DNA from: Deltaproteobacteria bacterium
Lineage (GTDB): Bacteria; Myxococcota_A; Polyangia; GCA-2747355; JADLHG01
Length of the DNA: 58,726 nt
Direction of reading: 5' to 3'
NCBI GenBank assembly: GCA_020848905.1
Contig: JADLHG010000070.1
Span: forward strand, 1-58,726
Of the stretch, positions 43,614 through 51,792 are shown piece by piece (position 1 is the stretch's first letter; each line of letters opens with the position of its first letter). The notes beneath the pieces were generated by a model. The model did not search any database. It saw only the letters and a program-made list of their open reading frames with translations, and was not told where the DNA came from. The position numbers and the translations under genes were made by a program.

Positions 43614-44113
43614 CAGCGCTCGGTCCAGATCCGGCGCAGACAGCAGCTGCCCCCCGCGGGGAGCGAGGAGAGCGTCTCGAAACGCAGCTTCGTGCCGAGC
43701 ACGCGGTTCACCTCGGCGATCGCGGAACGGAACCACGCGTCGCAGCCGGGCTGGTCCTCGGCGAGGAGCCCCGTCTTCTTGTGCCAGTGAAACCAGGGGC
43801 AGTCGTGGTGCCGCACGAAGGCCTCGTCCACTGCCGCGTCGGCGCCCGGCTCGACCACGGCGTCCTCGCCCATGCAGTCGCTGCTCCAGACGATGCTGGT
43901 CGCGAACTGCGGCGCGACGGGCTTCGCGGGGTCCATGCGCTTCACGTAGGCCTGCGCCGTCTGCACCCCCGTCACCTCCCACATGCGCAGGACCGCGGCG
44001 GCGGCTTCAGCCTCGGAGCCGAGCTCCTTGACCGCCTCGCGCCAGGCGAAGTGCTGCGCGCGGCTGATCTCGCACAGCACCTTGAACTTCTTGTCTGCGG
44101 TCAGGTCGGCCAT
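43613..44113 (-). CDS. Small Cys/His-containing protein of unknown function, first gene of operon
   Basis: The product is 166 residues from ATG 44113 with GGAG upstream; its stop shares one base with the IorA start. The N-terminal half is helical. The C-terminal half has HHDCPWFHWHKK, GCDAWF and a final SCCLRRIW. The pattern resembles small proteins annotated as L-2-amino-thiazoline-4-carboxylate hydrolase-like or as domains of unknown function found beside CoA-pathway genes; I cannot confirm the family. Being first and tightly coupled, it is likely a pathway component or metal-binding accessory. Confidence 0.75.
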   Translation of the reverse strand: MADLTADKKFKVLCEISRAQHFAWREAVKELGSEAEAAAAVLRMWEVTGVQTAQAYVKRMDPAKPVAPQFATSIVWSSDCMGEDAVVEPGADAAVDEAFVRHHDCPWFHWHKKTGLLAEDQPGCDAWFRSAIAEVNRVLGTKLRFETLSSLPAGGSCCLRRIWTER

Positions 44114-44213
44114 GGGTTCTCCGTGCGGTCGCGAGGGAGGGAAAAGCGTGTCCCAGAAGGGCTGGCCCCGCCAGGGAGGGCGGCAGCATAGATCGTGGAT
44201 CTTCGGCGCTACC

Positions 44214-44227
44214 TTGACCGAGGTCAA
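44214..44227 (-). promoter_or_regulatory. Palindrome upstream of the 12-gene operon (candidate operator)
   Basis: TTGACC-GA-GGTCAA is a perfect 6-2-6 palindrome, about 100 bases before the first start codon (44113) and just past the end of the M28 gene. On the minus strand its TTGACC could also serve as a -35 element, with a weak GAAGAT -10 after 17 bases. Half-sites TGACC/GGTCA recur at the palindrome near 45348. A TetR- or GntR-type regulator is a guess. Confidence 0.4.
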
Positions 44228-44242
44228 AGGAGACGGCGGCCC

Positions 44243-45268
44243 TCAGGGATTGGCGAAGCTCGCGAGCGCTGCCACGAGGCCCCGCGTGACCTCCGCGTGA
44301 AAGACCAGGTTCAGCTTGTCGAGCGTGTCACCGACGGAGTGATAGCCCGGGTTCTTCACCGGCTTCAGGGAGTCTCCCGTGTACTCCTCGATCGCGAACA
44401 AGGCCGCATACCCTTCTGACCAGAAGGGCCCTTCGTCGCCTCACCCACAGTGCTCGGAGATGATCTTCTTCACCTTCAGCCCCGTGTAGGCCTGCACCGC
44501 GACGGCCATGCGCTCCACGAGACCCGCGTGGGCGGGCTTGGTCGCGAGATCCAGGTCCTCTCCCGCCGGGCCGTACGCGATGGTGTCTACGTTCAGAAAG
44601 CCCTCCACCTTCGACGGCGGCAGCTCCTTCTTCAGGAAGGTGACGTAGGCCTGCGAGCCCACCGTCCCGACCTCCTCGTTCGAGAAGAAGACCAGCCGCA
44701 CGCCGCGCGCGGGCCGGCACCCCGCGAGAGCCCGCGCCGCCTCGAGCACCGCCGCCGTCCCCGACGCGTTGTCGTCGGCGCCCGGAGCATCGGTCGGCTT
44801 CTCGCTGATCGAATCGTAGTGCGCCCCCGCGACAATGACCTTCGCCGCGGGGTCCTGCCCCTCGAGTCGGGCCTCCAGGTTCTCGTAGACCTTCCCCTGG
44901 TAGCTGTAGAGGTGCTTGCGCACGGTGAACCCGGACAGCTGGGCGAGCTCCCCGTGAAGGTACGCCGCGGCCTTCATCTGCCCGTCGTAGCTCCGCCGCT
45001 CGCCGAGAGCCACGAGGGCCTTCAGATCCTGGAGCAGGCGGGCCTGCGAGACGCGACCCACCAGCGCGGCGCTCGGCCGGCAGCGCGCTTCCGGGGATAG
45101 GCCGTCCGCCCGCGTCATATCCGCGCCCGCTTCCCGGGCGCCCGCTTCCCGGCCACCCGCCTCCGCCACCCCGGCGTCCGCGGAGAGCCCCTGGTCGGCG
45201 CAGCCGGCACTATCCAGCGCCAGGGCGGCAATAATGAATATCGAGGAGATAGACCGTGCACGTCGCAT
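44243..45268 (-). CDS. M28-family metallopeptidase lipoprotein with in-frame TGA
   Basis: ATG 45268 begins a lipoprotein signal ending DSAGC (Cys23), then an Ala/Gly/Asp-rich linker and an M28 zinc aminopeptidase domain. Metal and catalytic residues are visible: His150 (AGAHYDS), Asp165 (GADDNASG), Glu198-Glu199 (SNEEVG) and Asp228 (NVD). Translation meets TGA at 44443-44441, right after EHCG. The frame then continues for 65 codons with clear M28 sequence (GDEGPFW, and PGYHSVGDT holding the last expected zinc ligand, His310) to a TGA at 44245-44243. The short product (275 residues) would lack that ligand. The TGA is either a nonsense mutation (TGG or another codon), a sequence error, or a selenocysteine codon; a SECIS-like hairpin follows it. 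Confidence 0.75.
44411..44428 (-). other. Bacterial-SECIS-like hairpin after the in-frame TGA
   Basis: On the minus strand CCCTTCT-GGTC-AGAAGGG forms a perfect 7-bp stem closed by a GGTC tetraloop. Nineteen bases separate the TGA from the loop. The E. coli fdhF SECIS has the same GGUC loop, closed by A-U, 18 bases after its UGA. The E. coli bulged U is not obvious here. The hairpin is seen directly; the selenocysteine role is a hypothesis. Confidence 0.35.
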
Positions 45269-45347
45269 GGCGGCAGCCTACCGCCACGAGACTGGGCGGA
45301 CCAGACCCTTCCCGCATGGCCCAGTGCGTCAACTTGGCCCTGGACGA

Positions 45348-45363
45348 CTGACCGACCGGTCAG
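45348..45363. promoter_or_regulatory. Palindromic operator-like site before acyl-CoA dehydrogenase gene
   Basis: CTGACCG-AC-CGGTCAG is a perfect 7-2-7 palindrome ending 13 bases before ATG 45377. The GACCGACCGGTC core is like sites bound by TetR-family regulators of fatty-acid and acyl-CoA genes. Its place suggests repression of the downstream gene and possibly of the divergent M28 gene. Confidence 0.5.
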
Positions 45364-45376
45364 CTAGGCTTTCTGC

Positions 45377-47227
45377 ATGCCAGAACGCACCTTCAACACC
45401 GACCTCCGAGACATGCGGTTCGCGCTCTTCGAGCACCTCTCCCTGGCCGAGCTGCAGGCCTTGCCGCCCTACGCGCAGCTCGACGAGGAGACGATCCTGA
45501 TGATGATCGACGAGGCGGCGCGCTTCGCCCGCGAGGTGCTCGCGCCGATCAATCGCCCCGGAGATCAGATCGGCGCCGTCTACGCGAACGGCCGGGTGAC
45601 GATGCCTCCCGGCTTCGCCGCCGCCTACAAGGCGATCCGCGAGACGGGCTGGCTCGGCCTGCTCTCCCCCGAATCGCGCGGCGGCCTCGGCATGCCTCTC
45701 ATCATGGCCACGGCGATCGGCGAGCTCTACACGGGGGCGTGCTGCTCGCTCGCGCTCTCGCTCGGGCTCACGACGTCCACCATGTCGCTGCTCGAGAACG
45801 CGGCGCCGGAGGCGCTGAAGGCGATCTATCTGCCGAAGCTCCAGTCCGGCGAGTGGCAGGGCACGATGTGCCTCACCGAGCCGCAAGCCGGCTCCGCCGT
45901 CGGCGACATCCAGACCACCGCGCGCCGCGACGGAGACGCGTGGCTCATTCGCGGCACCAAGATCTTCATCACCGGCGGCGAGCACGACATGGTGGATAAC
46001 CACGTGCACCTCGTGCTCTCGCGCACCGAAGGCGCGCCGAAGGGCTTCAAGGGGCTCTCGCTCTTCGTGGTGCCGAAGTTCCGCCCCACCCCCGACGGAA
46101 AGCCCGGCGAGCCGAACGACGTCACCTGCGCGGGGATCGAGCACAAGATGGGGATCAAGGCCTCCCCGACCTGCGTGATGCAGTTCGGGGACGCGGACAA
46201 GTGCCGCGCGTGGCTCCTCGGCGAGGAGGGCCAGGGCCTGCCGCTGATGTTCCACATGATGAACGAGGCGCGCGTGGCCGTGGGTCTGCAGGGGCTCTCG
46301 CTCGCCGCGCAGGCCTACTACTACGCCCTCGAGTACGCGAACGAGCGCGTGCAGGGCGTGGACGTGGAGAACTTCAAGAACCCCGACGCGCCGCGGGTGG
46401 TGATCAGCCAGCACCCGAACGTGCGACGCATGCTCCTCTGGAGCAAGGCCGTCGTCGAGGGGAGCCGCGCGCTGCTCTACAAGACCTCCTTCTTCGCCGA
46501 CGTCGCGCGCCACAGCCCGGACCCGAAGGCGGCCGGCCGCGCCAAGGCCCTGCTCGAGGTGCTGACCCCCATCTGCAAGGCCTATTGCACGGACCTCGGC
46601 TTCGAGGTGACGCGCGTCTCGATGCAGTGCATGGGCGGCTACGGCTACCTGCAGGAATACCCCGTCGAGCAGCACCTGCGCGACGTGAAGATCGCGTCGA
46701 TCTATGAGGGCACGAACGACATCCAGGCGCTCGATCTGCTCGGGCGCAAGCTGCCCGCGCAGGGGGGCCTGCTCTTCCGCACCCTCGTCGAGGAGCTGTC
46801 GCGCTTCACCGAGGCCCACAAGCAGCACAACACCCTCGGCAAGGAGCTCGGCGTCTTCGCCGAGGAGCTCGGTCGCCTGCAGGCCGTGAGCATGGAGCTC
46901 GCGGCACAGGCCTTCTCCGCCGACCGACGCTACCCGGTGCTCTGCGCCAGCTCGTACCTCGAGATGGCGGGAGGCGTGGTGATGGGCTGGCTCCTCCTCG
47001 AGCAGGGGGTGATCGCGCAGGAGAAGCTCGAGGCGATCTACGCCGCGAAGGGCGCCTCCGAGGCGGCGGCGCGCAGCACGCTGCACCAGGAAGACCCCGA
47101 GGCCCGCTTCTACTTCAACAAGGTGGAGACGGCGCGCTTCTTCACGCACCAGATCCTGACCCGCAACCAGACCATCGCCTCGCAGATCCGCAGCCAGGAC
47201 CGCTCCGCGCTCACGTTCCTGCCGTAG
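45377..47227 (+). CDS. FadE/DmdC-type acyl-CoA dehydrogenase with C-terminal extension
   Basis: This 616-residue protein belongs to the long acyl-CoA dehydrogenases with an extra C-terminal helical domain (residues about 480-605). FAD/substrate motifs are CLTEPQAGS (165-173) and GTKIFITGG (193-201). The catalytic Glu444 is in the normal place (YEGTNDIQ). The family includes methylthiopropionyl-CoA, phenylpropionyl-CoA and long-chain acyl-CoA dehydrogenases, so the substrate is open. It is alone on the plus strand, divergent from the M28 gene, close to the CoA-based operon. Its ribosome site is weak (AGG). Confidence 0.92.
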   Translation: MPERTFNTDLRDMRFALFEHLSLAELQALPPYAQLDEETILMMIDEAARFAREVLAPINRPGDQIGAVYANGRVTMPPGFAAAYKAIRETGWLGLLSPESRGGLGMPLIMATAIGELYTGACCSLALSLGLTTSTMSLLENAAPEALKAIYLPKLQSGEWQGTMCLTEPQAGSAVGDIQTTARRDGDAWLIRGTKIFITGGEHDMVDNHVHLVLSRTEGAPKGFKGLSLFVVPKFRPTPDGKPGEPNDVTCAGIEHKMGIKASPTCVMQFGDADKCRAWLLGEEGQGLPLMFHMMNEARVAVGLQGLSLAAQAYYYALEYANERVQGVDVENFKNPDAPRVVISQHPNVRRMLLWSKAVVEGSRALLYKTSFFADVARHSPDPKAAGRAKALLEVLTPICKAYCTDLGFEVTRVSMQCMGGYGYLQEYPVEQHLRDVKIASIYEGTNDIQALDLLGRKLPAQGGLLFRTLVEELSRFTEAHKQHNTLGKELGVFAEELGRLQAVSMELAAQAFSADRRYPVLCASSYLEMAGGVVMGWLLLEQGVIAQEKLEAIYAAKGASEAAARSTLHQEDPEARFYFNKVETARFFTHQILTRNQTIASQIRSQDRSALTFLP

Positions 47228-47233
47228 ACACCC

Positions 47234-47254
47234 GGCCCGGGGCACGGCCGGGCC
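47234..47254 (+). terminator. GC-rich hairpin after acyl-CoA dehydrogenase gene
   Basis: GGCCCGG (47234-47240) pairs exactly with CCGGGCC (47248-47254), loop of seven, starting six bases after the stop. There is no T-run, so it may only stabilise the 3' end or work with Rho. The rest of 47228-47397 holds no gene. Confidence 0.35.
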
Positions 47255-47397
47255 CAGGCAGGCCGGGCTTCACCGTCCTCACCTACTCCAGCCGGCACGC
47301 ACCTACCTGCCACACCGTCGCCGTGCGTGGCCGAAGTTGTGCGGCTCGCGCGCGCCCGGTACTCTCGATCTCATCTTAGGAGGAGGAGGCAGCGTTC

Positions 47398-48855
47398 ATG
47401 CGCATGCATCGTTGGGTCACGGCTCTGCTCGTCGGGGGGATGAGCGCACTATCGGCCGGCTGTAAGAGCGACAATCCCGCCGCCGGCGACGGCTCCACGG
47501 CCAGCGACTCGAGCGTGACGGTCTACGACCGCGGCGCCAGGGACCTCGGGTTCGTGGACCAGCGCGTCGGGGACCAGAGCGTCGCGGACGCGCTGCCGAG
47601 CCCCGACGAGGGAGCGCCTTCGTCCGACTCCGCGGTGAACCCCGATCGCGGCCCGGCTTCCGACGGACCGCGGCGCGACGGCCCGCGGCCCGACGCCGGA
47701 CGCCGCGACACCGGCGTGGCGCGCGACGTCTACCGGCCGGACGCGCCGCCGCCGCCGCCCGAGGTGCTCTGGACGCGGCAGCACAACGGCGCCGTGGACG
47801 GCAACGACTTCGCCACCGGCGTGGCCACCGACACCGCGAACGCGATCTACGTGGCCGGGCGCGAGACCGCCAACGCGCAAGGCACGAACATCTGGGTCGC
47901 CAAGTACGACACCGCCGGCACGCTGCAGTGGACCAAGACGGAGAACGGTTCCTCGAACGGCGACGACGCCGCGATGGCGGTGACCCACGATCGCGCCGGC
48001 AAGATGATCGTGTCGGGCTTCCTGGCGCAAGCGCCGGCGGTGGGACGGCAGCACTGGACGCGCAAGTACGACGCGGCGGGGGCCACCGTCTGGACCATCG
48101 GCCCCTCGGGGACGGCCGGCGAGGACCTCGACCGCGGCGTGGCCACCGACCGCCTCGGCCAGCCGGTGATCGTGGGCCAGCAGAACGGCTCGATCTGGAT
48201 GGCCAAGTACACCACGGCGGGCGCCCCGATCGCGGGCTGGACCGACTCCGGCAACGGAGACAATCTGCTCTTCGGTGTGGACACCGACGGCACCGACGCG
48301 GCGATCGTCGTGGGCCGGGCGCGCGCGGCCACCGCACCGAACCCGTGGCGCATCTGGACGCGCAAGTACGCCGCCGACCGCACCATCGCGTGGACCAATC
48401 AGTACAACGACACGCCGAACCAGGAGGGCTACGCGGTGGCCACCGACTCGGCGAACAACGTGATCCTGGTGGGCTACGACACGGGTGCGGGCCAAGGGAC
48501 GAACGTCTGGGTGCGCAAGCTGGACCCGGCCGGCAACACGATCTGGACGCAGTCCTATAACGGCGCCGCGAACGGCAACGACGCCGCCACCTGCGTCGCG
48601 GTGGACGCGCAGGACAACATCATCGTGGGCGGCTACGAGACCGTCGCGAACCAGTCGCTGAACGGGTGGCTCCGCAAGTACACCAAGGCCAACCCACCCG
48701 TCGTGACCTGGACGCGCACCATCAACGGCGGCGCGAACAACGACGACCGCTGGCACGGCGTGACCACGGACTCGGCGAACAACATCATCGCGGTGGGTCG
48801 CATCACAGTCGTGGGTCAAGGGACGAACGTCATCGTCCGCAAATACTCGCCGTAG
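47398..48855 (+). CDS. Propeller-repeat lipoprotein
   Basis: The product is 485 residues. ATG 47398 follows a very strong AGGAGGAGG. The lipoprotein signal ends ALSAGC (Cys22). An Asp/Arg/Pro-rich linker runs to about residue 120. Seven or so repeats of about 50 residues follow, of the type WTRQHNG...DFATGVATD..NAIYVAGRE....GTNIWVAKYD, the SBBP (seven-bladed beta-propeller) family. It is probably displayed on the outer membrane; no enzyme site was seen. The following gene is separated by 78 bases. Confidence 0.82.
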   Translation: MRMHRWVTALLVGGMSALSAGCKSDNPAAGDGSTASDSSVTVYDRGARDLGFVDQRVGDQSVADALPSPDEGAPSSDSAVNPDRGPASDGPRRDGPRPDAGRRDTGVARDVYRPDAPPPPPEVLWTRQHNGAVDGNDFATGVATDTANAIYVAGRETANAQGTNIWVAKYDTAGTLQWTKTENGSSNGDDAAMAVTHDRAGKMIVSGFLAQAPAVGRQHWTRKYDAAGATVWTIGPSGTAGEDLDRGVATDRLGQPVIVGQQNGSIWMAKYTTAGAPIAGWTDSGNGDNLLFGVDTDGTDAAIVVGRARAATAPNPWRIWTRKYAADRTIAWTNQYNDTPNQEGYAVATDSANNVILVGYDTGAGQGTNVWVRKLDPAGNTIWTQSYNGAANGNDAATCVAVDAQDNIIVGGYETVANQSLNGWLRKYTKANPPVVTWTRTINGGANNDDRWHGVTTDSANNIIAVGRITVVGQGTNVIVRKYSP

Positions 48856-48933
48856 CATGGGGGGCTCGCGATCCATCCCGCCTGGCTGTGTTGCGCGCTG
48901 CGGTGCCTGCTCACCTAGCCACGCCTTCCCTCG

Positions 48934-49488
48934 GTGAACTGGCTCCTCCTCCCCGATCTCCTCTGCCTGCTCGTCTGCGCCATCGGCGCGGTGACCGACC
49001 TGCGCGAATACCGCATCCCGAACTGGCTCACCGGCAGCGGGGTGCTCGTCGGGCTGATCGTCAACTATGCCGTGATCGCGGCCTACCTTGGGCCCGCGGC
49101 GGGCTTTCGCCTCGGGCTCGGGCACGCCGCTCTCGGCGCGGCGGTGCTCTTCGCGGTCTTCGGCCTCTTCGGCTTGCTGCGCCTGGTGGGCCTCGGGGAC
49201 GTGAAGCTGATGGCCGCCGTGGGCGCGCTGTTGCGCTGGCCGCTCGCCCTCTGGGCGCTGGTCTACGTGGTGCTGGCGGGGGGCCTGCTGGCCCTGGTCG
49301 TGGCCGCGCTCCGGGGCCGGCTCAAGGCCACCTTCTCGGGGCTCTTCCGTCGCGGCACGCGAGCCGTCGAGCGCGACGACGAGGGCTTTCCCGCGGCGGC
49401 GCACCGGCTGCCCTACGGGGTGGCGATCCTGCTCGGGGTGGGGTGGGCCGTGGCCGCGCGCTACGTGCCCGCGCTGCGCATCCCGTAG
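48934..49488 (+). CDS. cpaA: Prepilin peptidase (A24 family, CpaA/TadV)
   Basis: This 184-residue membrane aspartyl protease starts at GTG 48934 with no clear ribosome site. It has five or six hydrophobic helices. The two catalytic aspartates are Asp22 (TDLREYRIPN) and Asp89 (GLGDVKL), the GxGD signature. It lacks the N-terminal methylase domain of PilD, as usual for Tad systems. It would process Flp pilin leader peptides. It converges with the Tad cluster, five bases from the TadG-like stop. Confidence 0.88.
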   Translation: MNWLLLPDLLCLLVCAIGAVTDLREYRIPNWLTGSGVLVGLIVNYAVIAAYLGPAAGFRLGLGHAALGAAVLFAVFGLFGLLRLVGLGDVKLMAAVGALLRWPLALWALVYVVLAGGLLALVVAALRGRLKATFSGLFRRGTRAVERDDEGFPAAAHRLPYGVAILLGVGWAVAARYVPALRIP

Positions 49489-49493
49489 AGGCC

Positions 49494-50690
49494 TTAGCGG
49501 ACGAGGCGAATGCGCGTCGAGTCCAGGCCGAAGAAACCGCCGCCCGCCGGACCCGTTGAGGTCAGGTCACAGCGTAGCTTCCCGACGATGAACTTGCCCG
49601 AGGGCGGCGCGACGCAACCGCCACCGGCCCCCGGTGCGACGACGAAGGGCCCGCTGTTGCTGCACCGCGCGCCGTAGATCTCCAGCACCGCCCAGCCGGC
49701 AATGACGTGCGTCCCCGCGTACTGGAAGCTCGGACAAGCGCCCGTGCTCTGCAGCACCGGCACGCGCACGTTGAACGGTTGCGGCACGTTCGACGGGTTG
49801 CCGCGCCGCAGGATGTCCTGGATCGTCGGACAGAAGTTGTTGTTGCCGGTGTTCATGCCGTTGCCGTTGCCGACCTGGATCGACTGGCCGGCCATGTACC
49901 GGTTGCAGCCCCCGGTACACTCTCTCGTCACGGGGTCGATGGACACATTGCCATTCGCGTCGTAGCAGCCGGCGCGGATGAGCCCGTTGATGGCCGGGCC
50001 GCCCACCTGCCCGTGTGCAGCGAAGGTAGTCCACCCCGCGTTGTCCGAGTTCGCATCCTGAAACTGCATGCACCACTGGCACGTCCCGCTGCCGACGGGG
50101 TTCGTGAGATTGCAGTCCGCCACGACCAGCGGAAAGCCGCACTCCGAGACCGGCCCGCCCCCGACGGCGATGGCCGAGGCCCGCACGTCCGACTGGCTCC
50201 GCCCGAGGAACGACGCGAAGAAGTGTCGCACCGGGGTGCTCGAGGTCGCGGCGCGCTCGCCGAGCACCCGCACGGCGTTCGCCGCGGGAACCTGCGCCGT
50301 CGTGGGAGTCGGACCGAACGAGGTGAAGACCTCGGTGATCGTGTCCCAGTGCCCGAAGATGATGTCCGCGTCCTGAAGCGCGACGTTCGCGTTGTTGGCC
50401 GGGTTTTGCAGCGCGAGGTCCTTGGCCGCGGCGCGGGCGTTGGTGATCCCCGTGTCCGTGCCGTCCAGCTTCATCGCGCCGGCGTGCGAGGCCGAATCGC
50501 AGGTGTTCTGGATCTGGTTGCGCACCTGATACAGGTGGCCCGAGTCCAGCACGAACGCCGCCAGGCCGATGAGGACCGCCAGCATGATGGCGAAGATGAG
50601 GATGACGCTCCCCTCTTCGCGCCGGGCCCACCGCTCGCGCACGGCCGAAAGGCGCCGCGCCAGATGTCCCCTACTTGCCGCCCTTCCCAT
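49494..50690 (-). CDS. TadG-like / TadE-like pilus-assembly membrane protein
   Basis: The product is 398 residues. After a basic start, EEGSVILIFAIMLAVLIGLAAFVLDSGHLY (28-57) is the typical Tad-domain N-terminal helix (pseudopilin-like, with Glu before the helix). The rest is an Asn/Gly-rich exported region with several Cys pairs (for example CQWC, CTGGC). It is one of the minor-pilin-like parts of the Flp machinery, or a surface adhesin anchored to it. Its start overlaps the preceding small lipoprotein by 20 bases. It is the last gene of the tad run. Confidence 0.78.
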   Translation of the reverse strand: MGRAASRGHLARRLSAVRERWARREEGSVILIFAIMLAVLIGLAAFVLDSGHLYQVRNQIQNTCDSASHAGAMKLDGTDTGITNARAAAKDLALQNPANNANVALQDADIIFGHWDTITEVFTSFGPTPTTAQVPAANAVRVLGERAATSSTPVRHFFASFLGRSQSDVRASAIAVGGGPVSECGFPLVVADCNLTNPVGSGTCQWCMQFQDANSDNAGWTTFAAHGQVGGPAINGLIRAGCYDANGNVSIDPVTRECTGGCNRYMAGQSIQVGNGNGMNTGNNNFCPTIQDILRRGNPSNVPQPFNVRVPVLQSTGACPSFQYAGTHVIAGWAVLEIYGARCSNSGPFVVAPGAGGGCVAPPSGKFIVGKLRCDLTSTGPAGGGFFGLDSTRIRLVR

Positions 50691-50967
50691 CTTTACCCTC
50701 CTGCAACAGCAACACCCTCGCTGGAGAGCCCTTGCCCACCTCGCCGGTCGCCTCCGAGCCCCCGATCGTCTTGCGGTAGCGGCCCTGGATCAGCACCGCC
50801 TCCTCGGAGTCGAGGCCGAGGGGGTTGCCCGTGGCTGCTTCCCGGTTGATCTTCTGACGGGTCCAGAATTGCCGCGTCTGCCGGCCGTAGTCCTCGCGCA
50901 GATGCTCGCGCGGGCCACACGCCGCAAGCCCCATCCCGGCGACAATCCAAAGCAATGCACGCTTCAT
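50671..50967 (-). CDS. Small lipoprotein in tad cluster
   Basis: The product is 98 residues from ATG 50967. The lipoprotein signal ends GLAAC (Cys17). The mature part is charged, with a Lys/Gly-rich end, and no family was recognised. It overlaps the TPR gene upstream by four bases (ATGA) and the TadG-like gene downstream, so it belongs to the tad operon. It may be a pilotin-like or assembly lipoprotein; this is a guess. Confidence 0.7.
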   Translation of the reverse strand: MKRALLWIVAGMGLAACGPREHLREDYGRQTRQFWTRQKINREAATGNPLGLDSEEAVLIQGRYRKTIGGSEATGEVGKGSPARVLLLQEGKDGKGGK

Positions 50968-51788
50968 GGCGTGTCCTCCTGTGGGGTCGTCCCGGGTGCC
51001 TCTCTCGCAGAGGATAGCAGGCTGGGCATCGGGCGACCGAGTCTTTTGCAGATGCGCTCGAGGTTCTTCCGGACGCGGAGGTGCTCCGGGTCGAGCTGCA
51101 AGGCCTTGAGATAGAAGTCGTAGGCACGTTCGAGCTCGCCCAGCTCCTCGTAGACGAAGCCCATGTTGTTCTGCGCCTCGGCCGGCTTGCCCCCCATGCG
51201 GAAGTGCCGGTACGCGAGATGCAAGTTCCCTTCGCGCGCGTAGGCGAAGGCCAGGTTGTTGTGGATGCGCAGGTGGGTCGGCTGGCGCAGGAGCGCGAGG
51301 CGATAGGCCTCGACGGCGTCACGCACGCGCCCCTGGAGGTACAGGCAAAAACCCAGGTTGTTGTGGTACGAGGCGCGCTGGTCGTCGAGCTTGAGGGCCG
51401 CTCGGTGCGCCTGCTCGGCCTCGCGATGCCGTCGCTGGGTGTCCAGAATGACCCCGAGGCTCCCGTACGCGGGGGCGAAGTTCACGTCGCGCTTGAGCGC
51501 CTCGCGCATCGCCCCCTCGGCGCGCCCCGGGACCCGGAGCTCCAGGTAGAGCCGCCCGAGCAGGTAGTAGGGCTCCGCGGCCTTGGGCTTGAGGCGCAGG
51601 AGCTCGTTCACGTGCGGCACGGCGCGCTGCGCCGACGAGGCCCGCAAGAGCGCGTAGGTCATGCCGCGATGAAACTCGTACGGGTTGCGGCGCGCGTCCC
51701 AGACCCGCTCGCCGCTCCCCGAGCCCGAAGAGCTCGCGCAACCGGCCAGCAGGGCCACGCCACAGAGCGCCGGTATTCCTCGCAGCAT
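50964..51788 (-). CDS. tadD: TPR lipoprotein, TadD-like
   Basis: The product is 274 residues. The lipoprotein signal ends LLAGC (Cys17). At least five TPR motifs follow (for example AEPYYLLGRLYLELRVPGRAE; YHNNLGFCLYLQGRVRDAVEA). TadD proteins are TPR lipoproteins needed for Flp pilus assembly, probably helping the secretin. It starts four bases after the TadC stop. Confidence 0.82.
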   Translation of the reverse strand: MLRGIPALCGVALLAGCASSSGSGSGERVWDARRNPYEFHRGMTYALLRASSAQRAVPHVNELLRLKPKAAEPYYLLGRLYLELRVPGRAEGAMREALKRDVNFAPAYGSLGVILDTQRRHREAEQAHRAALKLDDQRASYHNNLGFCLYLQGRVRDAVEAYRLALLRQPTHLRIHNNLAFAYAREGNLHLAYRHFRMGGKPAEAQNNMGFVYEELGELERAYDFYLKALQLDPEHLRVRKNLERICKRLGRPMPSLLSSAREAPGTTPQEDTP

Positions 51789-51792
51789 GGGC

